From NCBI RefSeq assembly GCF_902833905.1, contig NZ_CADFGP010000041.1:1-64000 (forward strand): a stretch of 64,000 nt of DNA. Reading direction: 5' to 3'. This document shows positions 26,729 to 34,961 of the stretch, one piece after another (the stretch's first letter is position 1; each line of letters begins with the position of its first letter). The notes under the pieces are model-generated. The model was not told where the DNA came from. It saw only the letters and a program-made list of their open reading frames with translations, and ran no database searches. Source of the stretch: Paraburkholderia tuberum STM678. GTDB taxonomy: Bacteria > Pseudomonadota > Gammaproteobacteria > Burkholderiales > Burkholderiaceae. The position numbers and the translations under genes were made by a program.

Positions 26729-27658
26729 TCAACCGAGCGCAGCGAACGCCGGCACGGTGTGTGACAACGCGGCCGCGACGACGAACACGCCGATCATCAC
26801 GAGCGCTTCCAAATACATCACGTTGACGAAGGTGTGCGCATCCATCGTCGATGCGGTGCGACGCAGGCGTGGCAGCGCCGATGTGCGGTTCAGCGCGCCG
26901 AGCACCAGCGCGAGCGCGACCAGCACGAGCTTCAACGTCAGCACATGACCCCACGTGCTCGCCTGAATCGCTTCGAACGAACTGCCCGAGTCGCGCACCG
27001 CATTGAAGACGCCCGACAGCAACACCAACGCGACCGCGACGATCGACACGTTCGACACCTGGGTCGCCGTGCGGATCAGCATGCCCCGCGCGGTGGATGC
27101 CCCGAGCGCCGGCAGCACCGCCAGGCCGGAGGCCATCGCGAGTCCGCCCCATACGCTCGTTGCGAGCACGTGCAGCGTCTGCATGCCGATCGCGGCCGAC
27201 ACCACGCCGGCATCGGCCGCATGACCGAGCGACGCCTTACCCGCCGCGATCGCGAGCACCGCGAGCCACAGCAGCGTATTGCGCAGCATGCCCGTGCCAT
27301 GGCTCAGCGCGGTGCCGAGCAGCACCAGCGCGCCGCCGAACGCGACGCTCCAGCCATAGCCGACATGCGTTTGCGTCAGCACCGTCGGCACCACGCCGAA
27401 CGCCGCGGACAACCCGACACCGCTCATCGACGCCGCCTGATACAGGAGCCAGCCGAGATCCGCGAGCACCAGCACGATGGTGGCCGCGAGCATCGAGCGT
27501 TGCGCGCGCATCCAGCCGGGACGCGCCGGTGAAGTGCGCTGGAGCCCGTCCCTCGCGAGCCATGCGCCGAGTAGCGCCGAGCCGACGGCGAAGCCGAACG
27601 AGACGTTCATGAGCGTGGCCATTGCGACCTGCCCGATCCACAGTCCGTCGAAGTTCAT
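26729..27658 (-). CDS. copD: CopD-family copper resistance membrane protein
   Basis: A 309-residue integral membrane protein with about eight helices, CopD domain in the C-terminal half (ATSVWGGLAMASGLAVLPAL and a histidine-containing HVLATSVWGG, later GHVLTLKLVLVALALVLGALNR). CopD with CopC has been linked to copper uptake across the inner membrane. Its ATG overlaps the copC stop by 4 bases (27655-27658), so the two are translationally coupled. Typical length is about 300. Confidence 0.9.
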   Translation of the reverse strand: MNFDGLWIGQVAMATLMNVSFGFAVGSALLGAWLARDGLQRTSPARPGWMRAQRSMLAATIVLVLADLGWLLYQAASMSGVGLSAAFGVVPTVLTQTHVGYGWSVAFGGALVLLGTALSHGTGMLRNTLLWLAVLAIAAGKASLGHAADAGVVSAAIGMQTLHVLATSVWGGLAMASGLAVLPALGASTARGMLIRTATQVSNVSIVAVALVLLSGVFNAVRDSGSSFEAIQASTWGHVLTLKLVLVALALVLGALNRTSALPRLRRTASTMDAHTFVNVMYLEALVMIGVFVVAAALSHTVPAFAALG

Positions 27659-28032
27659 TTGACGTTGAACGCGAAGTCGCCATGGGTACGATGGCCGTCG
27701 GTGGCCACCGCGATCCAGTGCACCGCATAGCGGCCGCTCGTCAACTGAGGCAGCGCGAGGTGCATCACGCGGGCGTCCGCGCTATCGACCGTCGACGCGC
27801 CCGGCGTCGCGGGCTTGCCGCTTGCATCGGCGAGTGTGATCTTGCTGAATGCGGGCTCGAGCGGCTCGGTGAAATGGATCGTCAGGTCGGTAGGCGCGAC
27901 GGCGTCGGCGTTCGCGGCCGGCACGCTCGAGATCAGATGCGCATGCGCGAACGCGGTGGACGACATGGCCAGCGCCACCGCGCCGGACATCAACGCTCGC
28001 AGCGTCGACGAGGAGAAATCGAATAGCTTCAT
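27655..28032 (-). CDS. copC: CopC-family periplasmic copper-binding protein
   Basis: A 125-residue protein. The signal peptide ends AFA at residue 29, so the mature protein starts with H30-A-H, the amino-terminal histidine that forms the Cu(II) brace in CopC proteins. The rest has the family pattern HLISSVPAANADAVAPTDLTIHFTEPLEPAFSKI and ends HGDFAFNVK. It lacks a Met-rich Cu(I) loop, so it appears to be the Cu(II)-only type. It is the first gene of the copC-copD pair. Confidence 0.93.
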   Translation of the reverse strand: MKLFDFSSSTLRALMSGAVALAMSSTAFAHAHLISSVPAANADAVAPTDLTIHFTEPLEPAFSKITLADASGKPATPGASTVDSADARVMHLALPQLTSGRYAVHWIAVATDGHRTHGDFAFNVK

Positions 28033-28426
28033 GTAAGGCCGATAGCGGATGAGAACGAACGGAACATAGGCGGGCCGGCGAGGCGCATCGTCTGCACGAC
28101 GGCCGGCGAGCCCGGAAGTGTACGCTTCGATGGCGCGCGCGGGGATCGGTTCAACCTGGCTTGATCGAATGCGTCACGCGGCATCACGCTTGCGGCGGCG
28201 ACGCCGTGATTATTTTTGAGGCAAAGACGTCGACCACGATCCGTGACGCAACCAAAGTCCGAAACCGGCATAACGCGACATACTGTCGCATGGCGGTCAC
28301 ACCTGGAACCGTCTCTAATGCGGCAAATAGTCACGATTACCCTTCGATGATAGAATGCTGCGTCGCCGCAGCGACGGCTGTCCTTCACACCGAGCCGCCC
28401 GAAGTTCGGTCAGGTCCCCGATTCCG
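28033..28426. other. Intergenic region between copC and the cytochrome c genes
   Basis: No gene is supported in this 394-base divergent region. It must carry promoters for both sides. The one clear structure is the inverted repeat GCGACA-TAC-TGTCGC at 28275-28289, a candidate operator. I see no good Anr/FNR box. Confidence 0.5.
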
Positions 28427-29158
28427 ATGGAGTTACGCGTGTCTTCAAGACGCCTCTTCCGCCCGTTGCTTGCCCTTCTGTTGATCGGCGCCGCGGGTGT
28501 CTATAGCGCAGCGAAAGCGCAGACTCAACCGAAGGCCCCCGACACGATGGAAGCGCGCGTGCAAGGCTGCACGGCCTGCCACGGCTCGCATGGGCAAGGT
28601 ACCGACAACGACTACTTCCCGCGCCTCGCCGGCAAGCCGGCGGAATATCTGTTCAATCAGTTGCAGAACTTCCGTGAAGGGCGCCGCAGGTACCCGCCGA
28701 TGAACTACCTCGTCACGTATCTCTCCGACGACTACCTGCATCAGATCGCCACCTTCTTCTCGCAGCAGCGCCCGCCGTATCCGACGCCGGCCAAGCCGAC
28801 CGTCTCGGCCGCCACGCTCGCGCGCGGTGAGCAGATCGTGCTGCACGGTGATGCATCGAAGCAGGTGCCCGCTTGCGCGGCCTGCCACGGCAAGGCACTG
28901 ACCGGTATGGAACCGGCAATTCCGGGTCTCGTCGGTCTGCACGCCGACTACATCAGCGCGCAGCTCGGTTCATGGCGCTCGGGCACGCGTCACGCGATCG
29001 CGCCGGACTGCATGCACACCATCGCCACGCGCCTCAGCGACGAAGACGTGAACGCCGTCGCGGCCTGGCTTTCCACGCAGCAGGCTCCGCCAAACCCCGT
29101 GCCGGCTCCGGCCCGCTCCTTGAAGACTCCGCTTGCCTGCGGCAGCGAACCGCAATAA
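28427..29158 (+). CDS. Periplasmic diheme cytochrome c (cytochrome c4-like)
   Basis: A 243-residue exported protein with two heme-attachment motifs, CTACH and CAACH, in two similar halves, each followed by a distal Met candidate (RYPPMNYL and APDCMHTI). This two-domain layout resembles cytochrome c4 and its relatives that carry electrons to oxidases. The signal peptide is RRLFRPLLALLLIGAAGVYSAAKA. Start is uncertain: ATG 28427, or GTG 28439, which has GGAG 6 bases upstream. The next cytochrome begins 21 bases after its stop, so they form an operon. Confidence 0.9.
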   Translation: MELRVSSRRLFRPLLALLLIGAAGVYSAAKAQTQPKAPDTMEARVQGCTACHGSHGQGTDNDYFPRLAGKPAEYLFNQLQNFREGRRRYPPMNYLVTYLSDDYLHQIATFFSQQRPPYPTPAKPTVSAATLARGEQIVLHGDASKQVPACAACHGKALTGMEPAIPGLVGLHADYISAQLGSWRSGTRHAIAPDCMHTIATRLSDEDVNAVAAWLSTQQAPPNPVPAPARSLKTPLACGSEPQ

Positions 29159-29179
29159 GGCGCCGGGAGAGACATTCAA

Positions 29180-30481
29180 ATGAAACACAAGTCTTTGTTC
29201 GCCCTCTCGGCAGTCGTCGTGGTCGCGGCCGCCGCACTCGTTCCCGTCCTCTGGTCGGGCGGCGACAATCTGCATAGCAGCGGCGCAGCCGTGGCGGCAA
29301 CGCCCGCGGACCAGGCCGACCTGATCAAGAAGGGCGAGTACCTCGCCCGCGCCGGCGACTGTATCGCCTGCCACACGGTGCGCGGCGGCAAGCAGTTCGC
29401 CGGCGGCCTGCCGATGGCCACGCCGTTCGGCACGATGTTCACGCCGAACATCACGCCGGACGACCAGTACGGCATCGGCAAGTGGACCCAGGACGACTTC
29501 TATCGCGCGATGCACACCGGCCGCTCGAAAGATGGCAGCCTGCTTTATCCGGGCTTCCCGTTCACGAGCTACACGAAGGTCACGCGCGCCGACTCGGACG
29601 CGATCTACGCGTACCTGCGCTCGGTCGCGCCGGTCAACGTGCCGAGCCGTCCGCACGAACTGAAATTCCCGTTCAACCAGCGCAACATGCTGATCGGCTG
29701 GCGCACGCTGTTCTTCCGTGAAGGCGAGTTCAAGCCGGATCCGACCAAGTCGGTCGAATGGAACCGCGGTGCGTATCTGGTCGAAGGCCTTGGTCACTGC
29801 GGCATGTGCCACACGTCGATCAATGCGATGGGCGCCCCGGTCAGCTCGGCCGCGTTCGCGGGCGGCCTGATTCCGCTGCAGAACTGGTATGCGCCGTCGC
29901 TGACGTCGAACCGCGAAGCCGGCCTCGGCGACTGGGACCTCAAGGACATCGCCGACCTGCTCAAGACCGGCGTGTCGAGCCGCGGTGCGGTGTTCGGTCC
30001 GATGGCCGAAGTGGTTCACAACAGCCTGCAGTATCTGTCGACCGAAGACATCAACGCGATGGCGACGTACCTGAAGACGATTCCGCAGAAGAGCGAAGCA
30101 CCGGAACCGCTGCAGCTCGAAACCTCGGAAAAATTCGGCGGCGAACTGCTGAAGCAAGGACAGAAGATCTACGCTGACAACTGCGCGAAGTGCCACGAGG
30201 ATAACGGTCTCGGCCGGCCGCCGGCATTCCCGCCGCTCGCGAACAACCAGTCGATCCAGATGCCGTCCGCGGTCAACCCGATCCGCATGGTGCTGAACGG
30301 TGGTTATCCGCCGAGCACGGAAGGGAACCCGCGTCCGTATGGCATGCCGCCGTTCGCGCAGGCTCTGTCGAATCAGGAAGTCGCAGCGGTCGTGACGTAC
30401 ATCCGTATGTCCTGGGGCAACCACGGCACGGCCGTGTCGCCGCAGCAGGTGGCCGAACTGCGTTCGGCGCCGCTCGACTAA
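29180..30481 (+). CDS. Triheme cytochrome c (alcohol/gluconate dehydrogenase cytochrome-subunit type)
   Basis: A 433-residue protein with three heme motifs, CIACH, CGMCH and CAKCH, one per domain, the arrangement of AdhB/GmdC-like cytochrome subunits that pass electrons from membrane dehydrogenases to ubiquinone or oxidases. The N-terminus has a single hydrophobic segment (LFALSAVVVVAAAALVPVLW) that may be an uncleaved anchor. No flavin or PQQ dehydrogenase gene is adjacent, so the redox partner is unknown; the diheme cytochrome upstream is the likely neighbour in the chain. A strong terminator follows. Confidence 0.9.
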   Translation: MKHKSLFALSAVVVVAAAALVPVLWSGGDNLHSSGAAVAATPADQADLIKKGEYLARAGDCIACHTVRGGKQFAGGLPMATPFGTMFTPNITPDDQYGIGKWTQDDFYRAMHTGRSKDGSLLYPGFPFTSYTKVTRADSDAIYAYLRSVAPVNVPSRPHELKFPFNQRNMLIGWRTLFFREGEFKPDPTKSVEWNRGAYLVEGLGHCGMCHTSINAMGAPVSSAAFAGGLIPLQNWYAPSLTSNREAGLGDWDLKDIADLLKTGVSSRGAVFGPMAEVVHNSLQYLSTEDINAMATYLKTIPQKSEAPEPLQLETSEKFGGELLKQGQKIYADNCAKCHEDNGLGRPPAFPPLANNQSIQMPSAVNPIRMVLNGGYPPSTEGNPRPYGMPPFAQALSNQEVAAVVTYIRMSWGNHGTAVSPQQVAELRSAPLD

Positions 30482-30500
30482 GCAGGGTTCGACGCACCCC

Positions 30501-30542
30501 GGGCGCGGCCTGCGAAATTCGCGGCCGCGCCCTTCGTTTTTT
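30501..30542 (+). terminator. Intrinsic terminator after the cytochrome c operon
   Basis: A perfect 10-bp stem GGGCGCGGCC / GGCCGCGCCC with a 12-base loop is followed by TTCGTTTTTT. It begins 20 bases after the stop of the triheme cytochrome. Confidence 0.9.
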
Positions 30543-30613
30543 CAGGACCGGTATCATGTGGGCCTGTTTGTGTCGGTGGTCGCCCTCGTGGAACCGTGCA
30601 GGAGGAAAGAGTT

Positions 30614-31234
30614 GTGCCCTTCGGTGAGCGTTTGAACAGCATCACCCATCTCGTCGGCGCCGTGCTGGCGGTGGTGGGGCTGGCGGCGCTCGTCACGATG
30701 GGCGCGCTCGCCGGCGACGCGTACAAGGTCGTCAGCTTCGCCGTATATGGTGCGATGCTGTTCGTGCTGTACGCGATCTCTACGCTGTATCACAGCGTCA
30801 GCCATCCGCGTCTGAAGGCGATTCTGCAGAAATGCGATCATTCGGCGATCTACCTGCTGATCGCCGGCAGCTACACGCCGTTCACGCTCGTCACGTTGCG
30901 TGGACCGTGGGGCTGGTCGTTATTCGGCGTGAGCTGGGGGCTCGCTGCCCTCGGCATCGTGCAGGAACTCACGCTCGGGCGACGCACCCGCAGCGTGTCG
31001 ATGGTGCTGTATGTGTTGATGGGATGGCTCGCGCTCGTAGCCGTCCACCCGCTGGTGCAGGCGTTGCCGGCCGCGGGGACCGCGTGGCTCGTGGCCGGCG
31101 GCGTCATCTATAGCGTCGGCATCTATTTCTTCATCAACGACGAGCGCATCCGCCACGGACATGGTATCTGGCACCTGTTCGTACTGGCGGGCAGTCTGTG
31201 TCAATTCGTCAGTGTCGCGCGCTATGTCGCGTGA
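30614..31234 (+). CDS. Hemolysin III family (PAQR-like) membrane protein
   Basis: A 206-residue seven-helix membrane protein of the HlyIII/YqfA family. Motifs are the N-terminal ERLNSITHLVGAVLA, STLYHSVSHP and, in the last helices, a conserved histidine in GHGIWHLFVLAG, all typical of the family's putative metal-binding site. I chose the GTG at 30614 because AGGAGG (30600-30605) lies 8 bases before it; an upstream GTG at 30596 would sit before this site. Physiological role in bacteria is not settled; the hemolysin name is historical. Confidence 0.9.
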   Translation: MPFGERLNSITHLVGAVLAVVGLAALVTMGALAGDAYKVVSFAVYGAMLFVLYAISTLYHSVSHPRLKAILQKCDHSAIYLLIAGSYTPFTLVTLRGPWGWSLFGVSWGLAALGIVQELTLGRRTRSVSMVLYVLMGWLALVAVHPLVQALPAAGTAWLVAGGVIYSVGIYFFINDERIRHGHGIWHLFVLAGSLCQFVSVARYVA

Positions 31235-31459
31235 CATTCCACGGCGACGAATTGCAACTTAAGGCCAGTCGACGTGTCTGCATAGCGCGTTGAAACATTC
31301 GGCACATCTGTGAGCGTGCCGCCGATTTCTCCGTGAACGGAACCGGGCCTCGGCCTCGAACACGCCATGCGGGCGTGTCGATGCCGCGCTGGTTTTTCCG
31401 CGTTGGGGTCCTTTGGGCCCAGCGGGGCCGTTCGCGACACTGCATTGCAAAGAGCTTTT

Positions 31460-33040
31460 ATGTCTTTTGATTCCCTCGGCTTGTCCGAACCGCTGGTCCG
31501 CGCTGTCAATGAACTCGGCTACACCAGCCCGACTCCGATCCAGACTCAGGCGATCCCGGCCGTGCTCAACGGCGGCGATCTGCTCGCCGGCGCGCAAACC
31601 GGCACCGGCAAGACCGCCGGCTTTACGCTGCCGATCCTGCAGCGCCTGAATTCGATGCCGCCGGCCGCCGGCGGCAAGCGCGTGGTGCGCGCGCTGATCC
31701 TCACGCCGACGCGCGAACTTGCCGCGCAGGTCGAAGAAAGCGTGCGCGCCTACGGCAAGTATCTGAAGCTGAAGTCGACCGTGATGTTCGGCGGCGTCGG
31801 CATCAATCCGCAGATCGATGCGCTCAGGCGCGGCATCGATATCGTCGTCGCGACGCCGGGCCGTCTGCTCGATCACATGCAGCAGAAGACCATCGACCTG
31901 TCGCATCTCGAGATCCTCGTGCTCGACGAAGCGGACCGCATGCTCGACATGGGCTTCATCCACGACATCAAGCGCGTGCTCGCGAAGCTGCCGCCGAAGC
32001 GCCAGAACCTGCTGTTCTCGGCGACCTTCTCCGACGAGATCAAGACACTCGCCGATGGCCTGCTCGACTCGCCGGCGCTGATCGAAGTCGCGCGCCGCAA
32101 CACGACGGCCGAAACGGTCGCGCAGAAGATTCACCCGGTCGATCGCGACCGCAAGCGCGAGTTGCTCACGCATCTGATCCGTCAGCACAGCTGGTTCCAG
32201 GTGCTCGTGTTCACGCGCACCAAGCACGGCGCGAATCGCCTCGCCGAGCAGCTGGCGAAGGACGGCATCAGCGCACTCGCGATTCACGGCAACAAGAGCC
32301 AGTCGGCACGCACGCGCGCGCTCGCCGAGTTCAAGGACGGTACGCTGCAGGTGCTGGTGGCGACCGACATCGCCGCACGCGGCATCGATATCGATCAGTT
32401 GCCGCACGTGGTCAACTTCGATCTGCCGAACGTGCCGGAAGACTACGTGCATCGCATCGGCCGCACGGGTCGCGCGGGTGCGACCGGCGAGGCGGTGTCG
32501 CTCGTGTGCGTCGATGAACTGCAGTTGCTGAAGGACATCGAGAAGCTGATCAAGCGTCCGGTCCCGCAGGAAGTGATCGCCGGTTTCGAGCCGGACCCGA
32601 CCGCGAAGCCGGAGCCGATCCTGCGACGCGGGCAGGGCGGCGGCGGGCGCTCGCCGCGCCAGGGACAAGGTGCGGTGCGTCGTGACGGCGGTGCCGGTGG
32701 TGGCGCACCGGCCAAGCCGGCTCAAGGCTCCGGTCAGCGTTCGGGACAAGGCACGGGTCAGCGTTCGGCCCAGCGTGCGTCGAACGCTCAGCCCACGCCG
32801 CGGCCACAAGGTGCGAAGCCGGCCGGCAATGGCAATCAGCCGCGTCGCGATACGCAGCGTCACGACGATCGGCCGCGTACCGCCGCGCATGACGGCGCTC
32901 CCGCGCCCCATGCGCCGCGCAAGCCGCAGGGCAATCGTTCGCGCAACGGCAATCCGGGCGCGTTGCTCGGCGGCGGCGCGAAGCGCAACGATGCGCCGCG
33001 TGGTGCGCAACCGTCGCGCAACGGCGACCGTGGCCGTTAA
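31460..33040 (+). CDS. rhlE: DEAD-box ATP-dependent RNA helicase RhlE
   Basis: A 526-residue helicase involved in ribosome and RNA remodelling. Motifs: Q motif with TPIQTQAIP, Walker A AQTGTGKT (45-52), PTRELAAQ, DEAD at 156-159, SAT, ATDIAARGID and HRIGRTGR. ATG 31460 gives the usual start MSFDSLGLSEPLVRAV. After residue 375 the tail is about 150 residues of low-complexity Gly/Gln/Arg/Pro/Asn (repeated GQRSGQGTGQRS-like units), a basic RNA-binding type extension common in Burkholderia RhlE. Confidence 0.95.
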   Translation: MSFDSLGLSEPLVRAVNELGYTSPTPIQTQAIPAVLNGGDLLAGAQTGTGKTAGFTLPILQRLNSMPPAAGGKRVVRALILTPTRELAAQVEESVRAYGKYLKLKSTVMFGGVGINPQIDALRRGIDIVVATPGRLLDHMQQKTIDLSHLEILVLDEADRMLDMGFIHDIKRVLAKLPPKRQNLLFSATFSDEIKTLADGLLDSPALIEVARRNTTAETVAQKIHPVDRDRKRELLTHLIRQHSWFQVLVFTRTKHGANRLAEQLAKDGISALAIHGNKSQSARTRALAEFKDGTLQVLVATDIAARGIDIDQLPHVVNFDLPNVPEDYVHRIGRTGRAGATGEAVSLVCVDELQLLKDIEKLIKRPVPQEVIAGFEPDPTAKPEPILRRGQGGGGRSPRQGQGAVRRDGGAGGGAPAKPAQGSGQRSGQGTGQRSAQRASNAQPTPRPQGAKPAGNGNQPRRDTQRHDDRPRTAAHDGAPAPHAPRKPQGNRSRNGNPGALLGGGAKRNDAPRGAQPSRNGDRGR

Positions 33041-33099
33041 GCGTCGCGGGGCCTAAAGGCTGCCCGCGCATCAGCCGTTAGCGCTTCCCTGCTCGAAGA

Positions 33100-33633
33100 C
33101 TAACGGCTGCTCGCGGCGGCAGCCTGCTTCAAATGTTCGACCTGCCGTTCCCATCGCTCGAGCACCACACTTCCCTCTCCTTGCAATTCGAACGTGATGC
33201 CGCCCGTGAGGCGCGCATAACGGACGCTTTGCGCTTCTGCTGTGTCGATCGAGCCGAGCAGATAGACGAGGCCGCTGTCGTCGCCAGCAACACCGGGCAG
33301 CGGCGCGACACGCAACTGCACCTGATAGAACGCCGCATCGCAGACGAAGCTCAGCGCCGCGCGCCCGCTTTGCGCGATCGCGCGCGTCGCGCGCGCCTGC
33401 GGCCATAGCGCGATGCACAGCGTGCGCGAGTCGGGCGCATAGAGTTCGCCGACGCTCAGCAGAGATGTGCGCACGTGGCCGTTCGCATCGACGCTCAGTA
33501 GCGACGCGGTGAAGCCCAGCTTGTCCGCAAGCGACGAACCGTCGAACAACGCGCGCACATTGGCCGGCCATTCGTCGAACACGATCTGTTCGAGCGGACG
33601 CGCGGACGTAGATGCGGAGGAGGAAGCGCTCAT
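33100..33633 (-). CDS. Probable FMN-binding split-barrel (pyridoxamine-phosphate-oxidase-like) protein
   Basis: A 177-residue cytosolic protein. The segment KLGFTASLLSVDANGHVRTSLLSVGELYAPDSRTLCIALWPQARATRAIAQSGRAALSFVCD has the beta-barrel spacing of pyridoxamine-oxidase-like split-barrel proteins, which often bind FMN or heme. I recognise the fold by pattern only and cannot name a substrate. It is transcribed toward rhlE (convergent) and stands alone. Confidence 0.65.
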   Translation of the reverse strand: MSASSSASTSARPLEQIVFDEWPANVRALFDGSSLADKLGFTASLLSVDANGHVRTSLLSVGELYAPDSRTLCIALWPQARATRAIAQSGRAALSFVCDAAFYQVQLRVAPLPGVAGDDSGLVYLLGSIDTAEAQSVRYARLTGGITFELQGEGSVVLERWERQVEHLKQAAAASSR

Positions 33634-33680
33634 GCCATCGATCCAGTCGAAGTAGTCGGTAAAGCTCCATCATGCCTCGG

Positions 33681-33707
33681 AAAAACCAAAGCCCGCATGA
33701 GCGGGCT
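33681..33707 (-). terminator. Intrinsic terminator of the ferritin-like gene
   Basis: Read on the minus strand, the stem AGCCCGC-TCAT-GCGGGCT is followed by TTGGTTTTT. It is about 65 bases beyond the stop of the ferritin-like gene at 33772. Confidence 0.8.
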
Positions 33708-33771
33708 CCGGTTCGCTTCGTCAGGTCGTTGCAGCTGCATTCAGCCGATGCCTCGCGCAACGTTCGATAGC

Positions 33772-34599
33772 TCAGCGAAAGAATACGTGCTGCGTGATCT
33801 TCGCGAGCGGATAATGCACGCCCGGCTGAATGCGCGCCGGCAGATCGAGCGGCTTGAGCAGCATCTTCACGCACATGTCGGCGGACAGATTGCGGCGCAC
33901 CAGCTTGTTGATGCGCGCCGCGCGCTCGCGGTTATACGCGGAGTCGTGCACGCGCTCCGGATAGCGAATCGCGAACACGTGCCGCAACGCGATCTCCGAA
34001 TCTTCGTTCTTGATTTCCATCACGCGACGCATCAACGCGCCCAGCACCGCGAGCCGACCGTTGCCCTCGATCCGGTTGTACTTTTTGAAGTACCTGAAAA
34101 AGTGCTTGTAGTGACGGACTTCGTCGGTGCGGATGTTGTCGGTGATCTGCTTGAGGACCGCTTCGTCCGAGCACTCGTTGATCGCGCGGTACAGCGTCGC
34201 GGTACCCGTTTCGACTACGCAACGCGCGACCATCTCCAGCGCGCGGGTCTTTTCGAAATCCTCGACCGAGCACGTGAGCGAATACTCGTCCATGAAATTG
34301 CGGAACGCGGTGTCCCAGTCGAACTCGGGCCATACATACGCGATATAGGTCTTCAGCGCCCGGCCGTGCTGCATTTCCTCGGGCTCCCACTCGTGGTTGA
34401 GCCAGGCCGAGACCTCGGGATCGTCGTTGAAAAACGTACTCAGATTGCTGGTGTAGAGATCGGTGCCGCTTTCGATAAACGAAGCCGCGCACAACAACAG
34501 CAGCAGGTCCTCGTTGGCCGCGGCCTTCTGACGGTCAATGCGCGTCAGATCGATGTCTTCGATCCGCCAGGGCATGACATGGTTCAGCTCTGTATGCAT
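33772..34599 (-). CDS. Ferritin-like di-iron protein of unknown function
   Basis: A 275-residue soluble helical protein carrying a full ferritin-like di-iron ligand set: E43 (FIESGTD), E75 and H78 (EPEEMQH), E130 (CVVETGTATLY), E160 and H163 (TDEVRHY). This pattern, two E-x-x-H helices plus two single glutamates, is that of di-iron oxygenases/desaturases rather than storage ferritin. ATG 34599 (MHTELNHVMPWRIEDIDL) is chosen; the longer reading frame upstream runs into non-coding and shadow sequence. It is monocistronic with its own terminator. No partner reductase or carrier protein is adjacent, so the reaction is unknown. Confidence 0.85.
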   Translation of the reverse strand: MHTELNHVMPWRIEDIDLTRIDRQKAAANEDLLLLLCAASFIESGTDLYTSNLSTFFNDDPEVSAWLNHEWEPEEMQHGRALKTYIAYVWPEFDWDTAFRNFMDEYSLTCSVEDFEKTRALEMVARCVVETGTATLYRAINECSDEAVLKQITDNIRTDEVRHYKHFFRYFKKYNRIEGNGRLAVLGALMRRVMEIKNEDSEIALRHVFAIRYPERVHDSAYNRERAARINKLVRRNLSADMCVKMLLKPLDLPARIQPGVHYPLAKITQHVFFR

Positions 34600-34839
34600 C
34601 GTGTCTTGCTCCCATGCTGTACCGACCCGTGGAGTTCTTCGCAACTGCCACCGCGCTCGCCGTGATGTTTCTGCGTGTCGGATACAACACCGTGAATTAG
34701 AGTTGGGCCCTTGTACTCTGCATCTTAGCCGGAGATATCCGACCTTGCAGATCACACAGCACAGACCATGCCGCATCGACGCAGTTCCGATTTCAAGATA
34801 GTCGAAATCTTCCAACGTGTTAAAACATGTGCGCAAGGC
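34600..34839. other. Leader region of the ferritin-like gene
   Basis: About 240 bases without a supported gene. The region should contain the promoter of the minus-strand ferritin-like gene. I see no clear operator in it. Confidence 0.4.
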
Positions 34840-34870
34840 AAAAAAAGCCAGCCCAAAAGGCTGGCTTTTC
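34840..34870. terminator. Bidirectional intrinsic terminator
   Basis: AAAAAAGCCAGCC, loop CAAAA, GGCTGGCTTTT forms an 8-bp stem with A-run and T-run flanks. It lies downstream of the MHS transporter gene (minus strand, stop at 34962), which it should terminate. Confidence 0.88.
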
Positions 34871-34919
34871 GGACAGACATCAGACCCGGCGGGGTTGGGG
34901 CACGGGCGGGGCGCCCTAC

Positions 34920-34956
34920 GCGGGCCCCCTTGGGCGGCCCCCTGGGCGGGCCCCCT
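34920..34956. repeat. Three-copy GC-only iterated motif after the MHS gene
   Basis: Three imperfect units, GCGGGCCCCCTTGG (34920-34933), GCGGCCCCCTGG (34934-34945) and GCGGGCCCCCT (34946-34956), stand in tandem just beyond the stop codon of the transporter at 34962 and before the terminator. They consist almost solely of G and C. Confidence 0.75.
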
Positions 34957-34961
34957 CTTCC

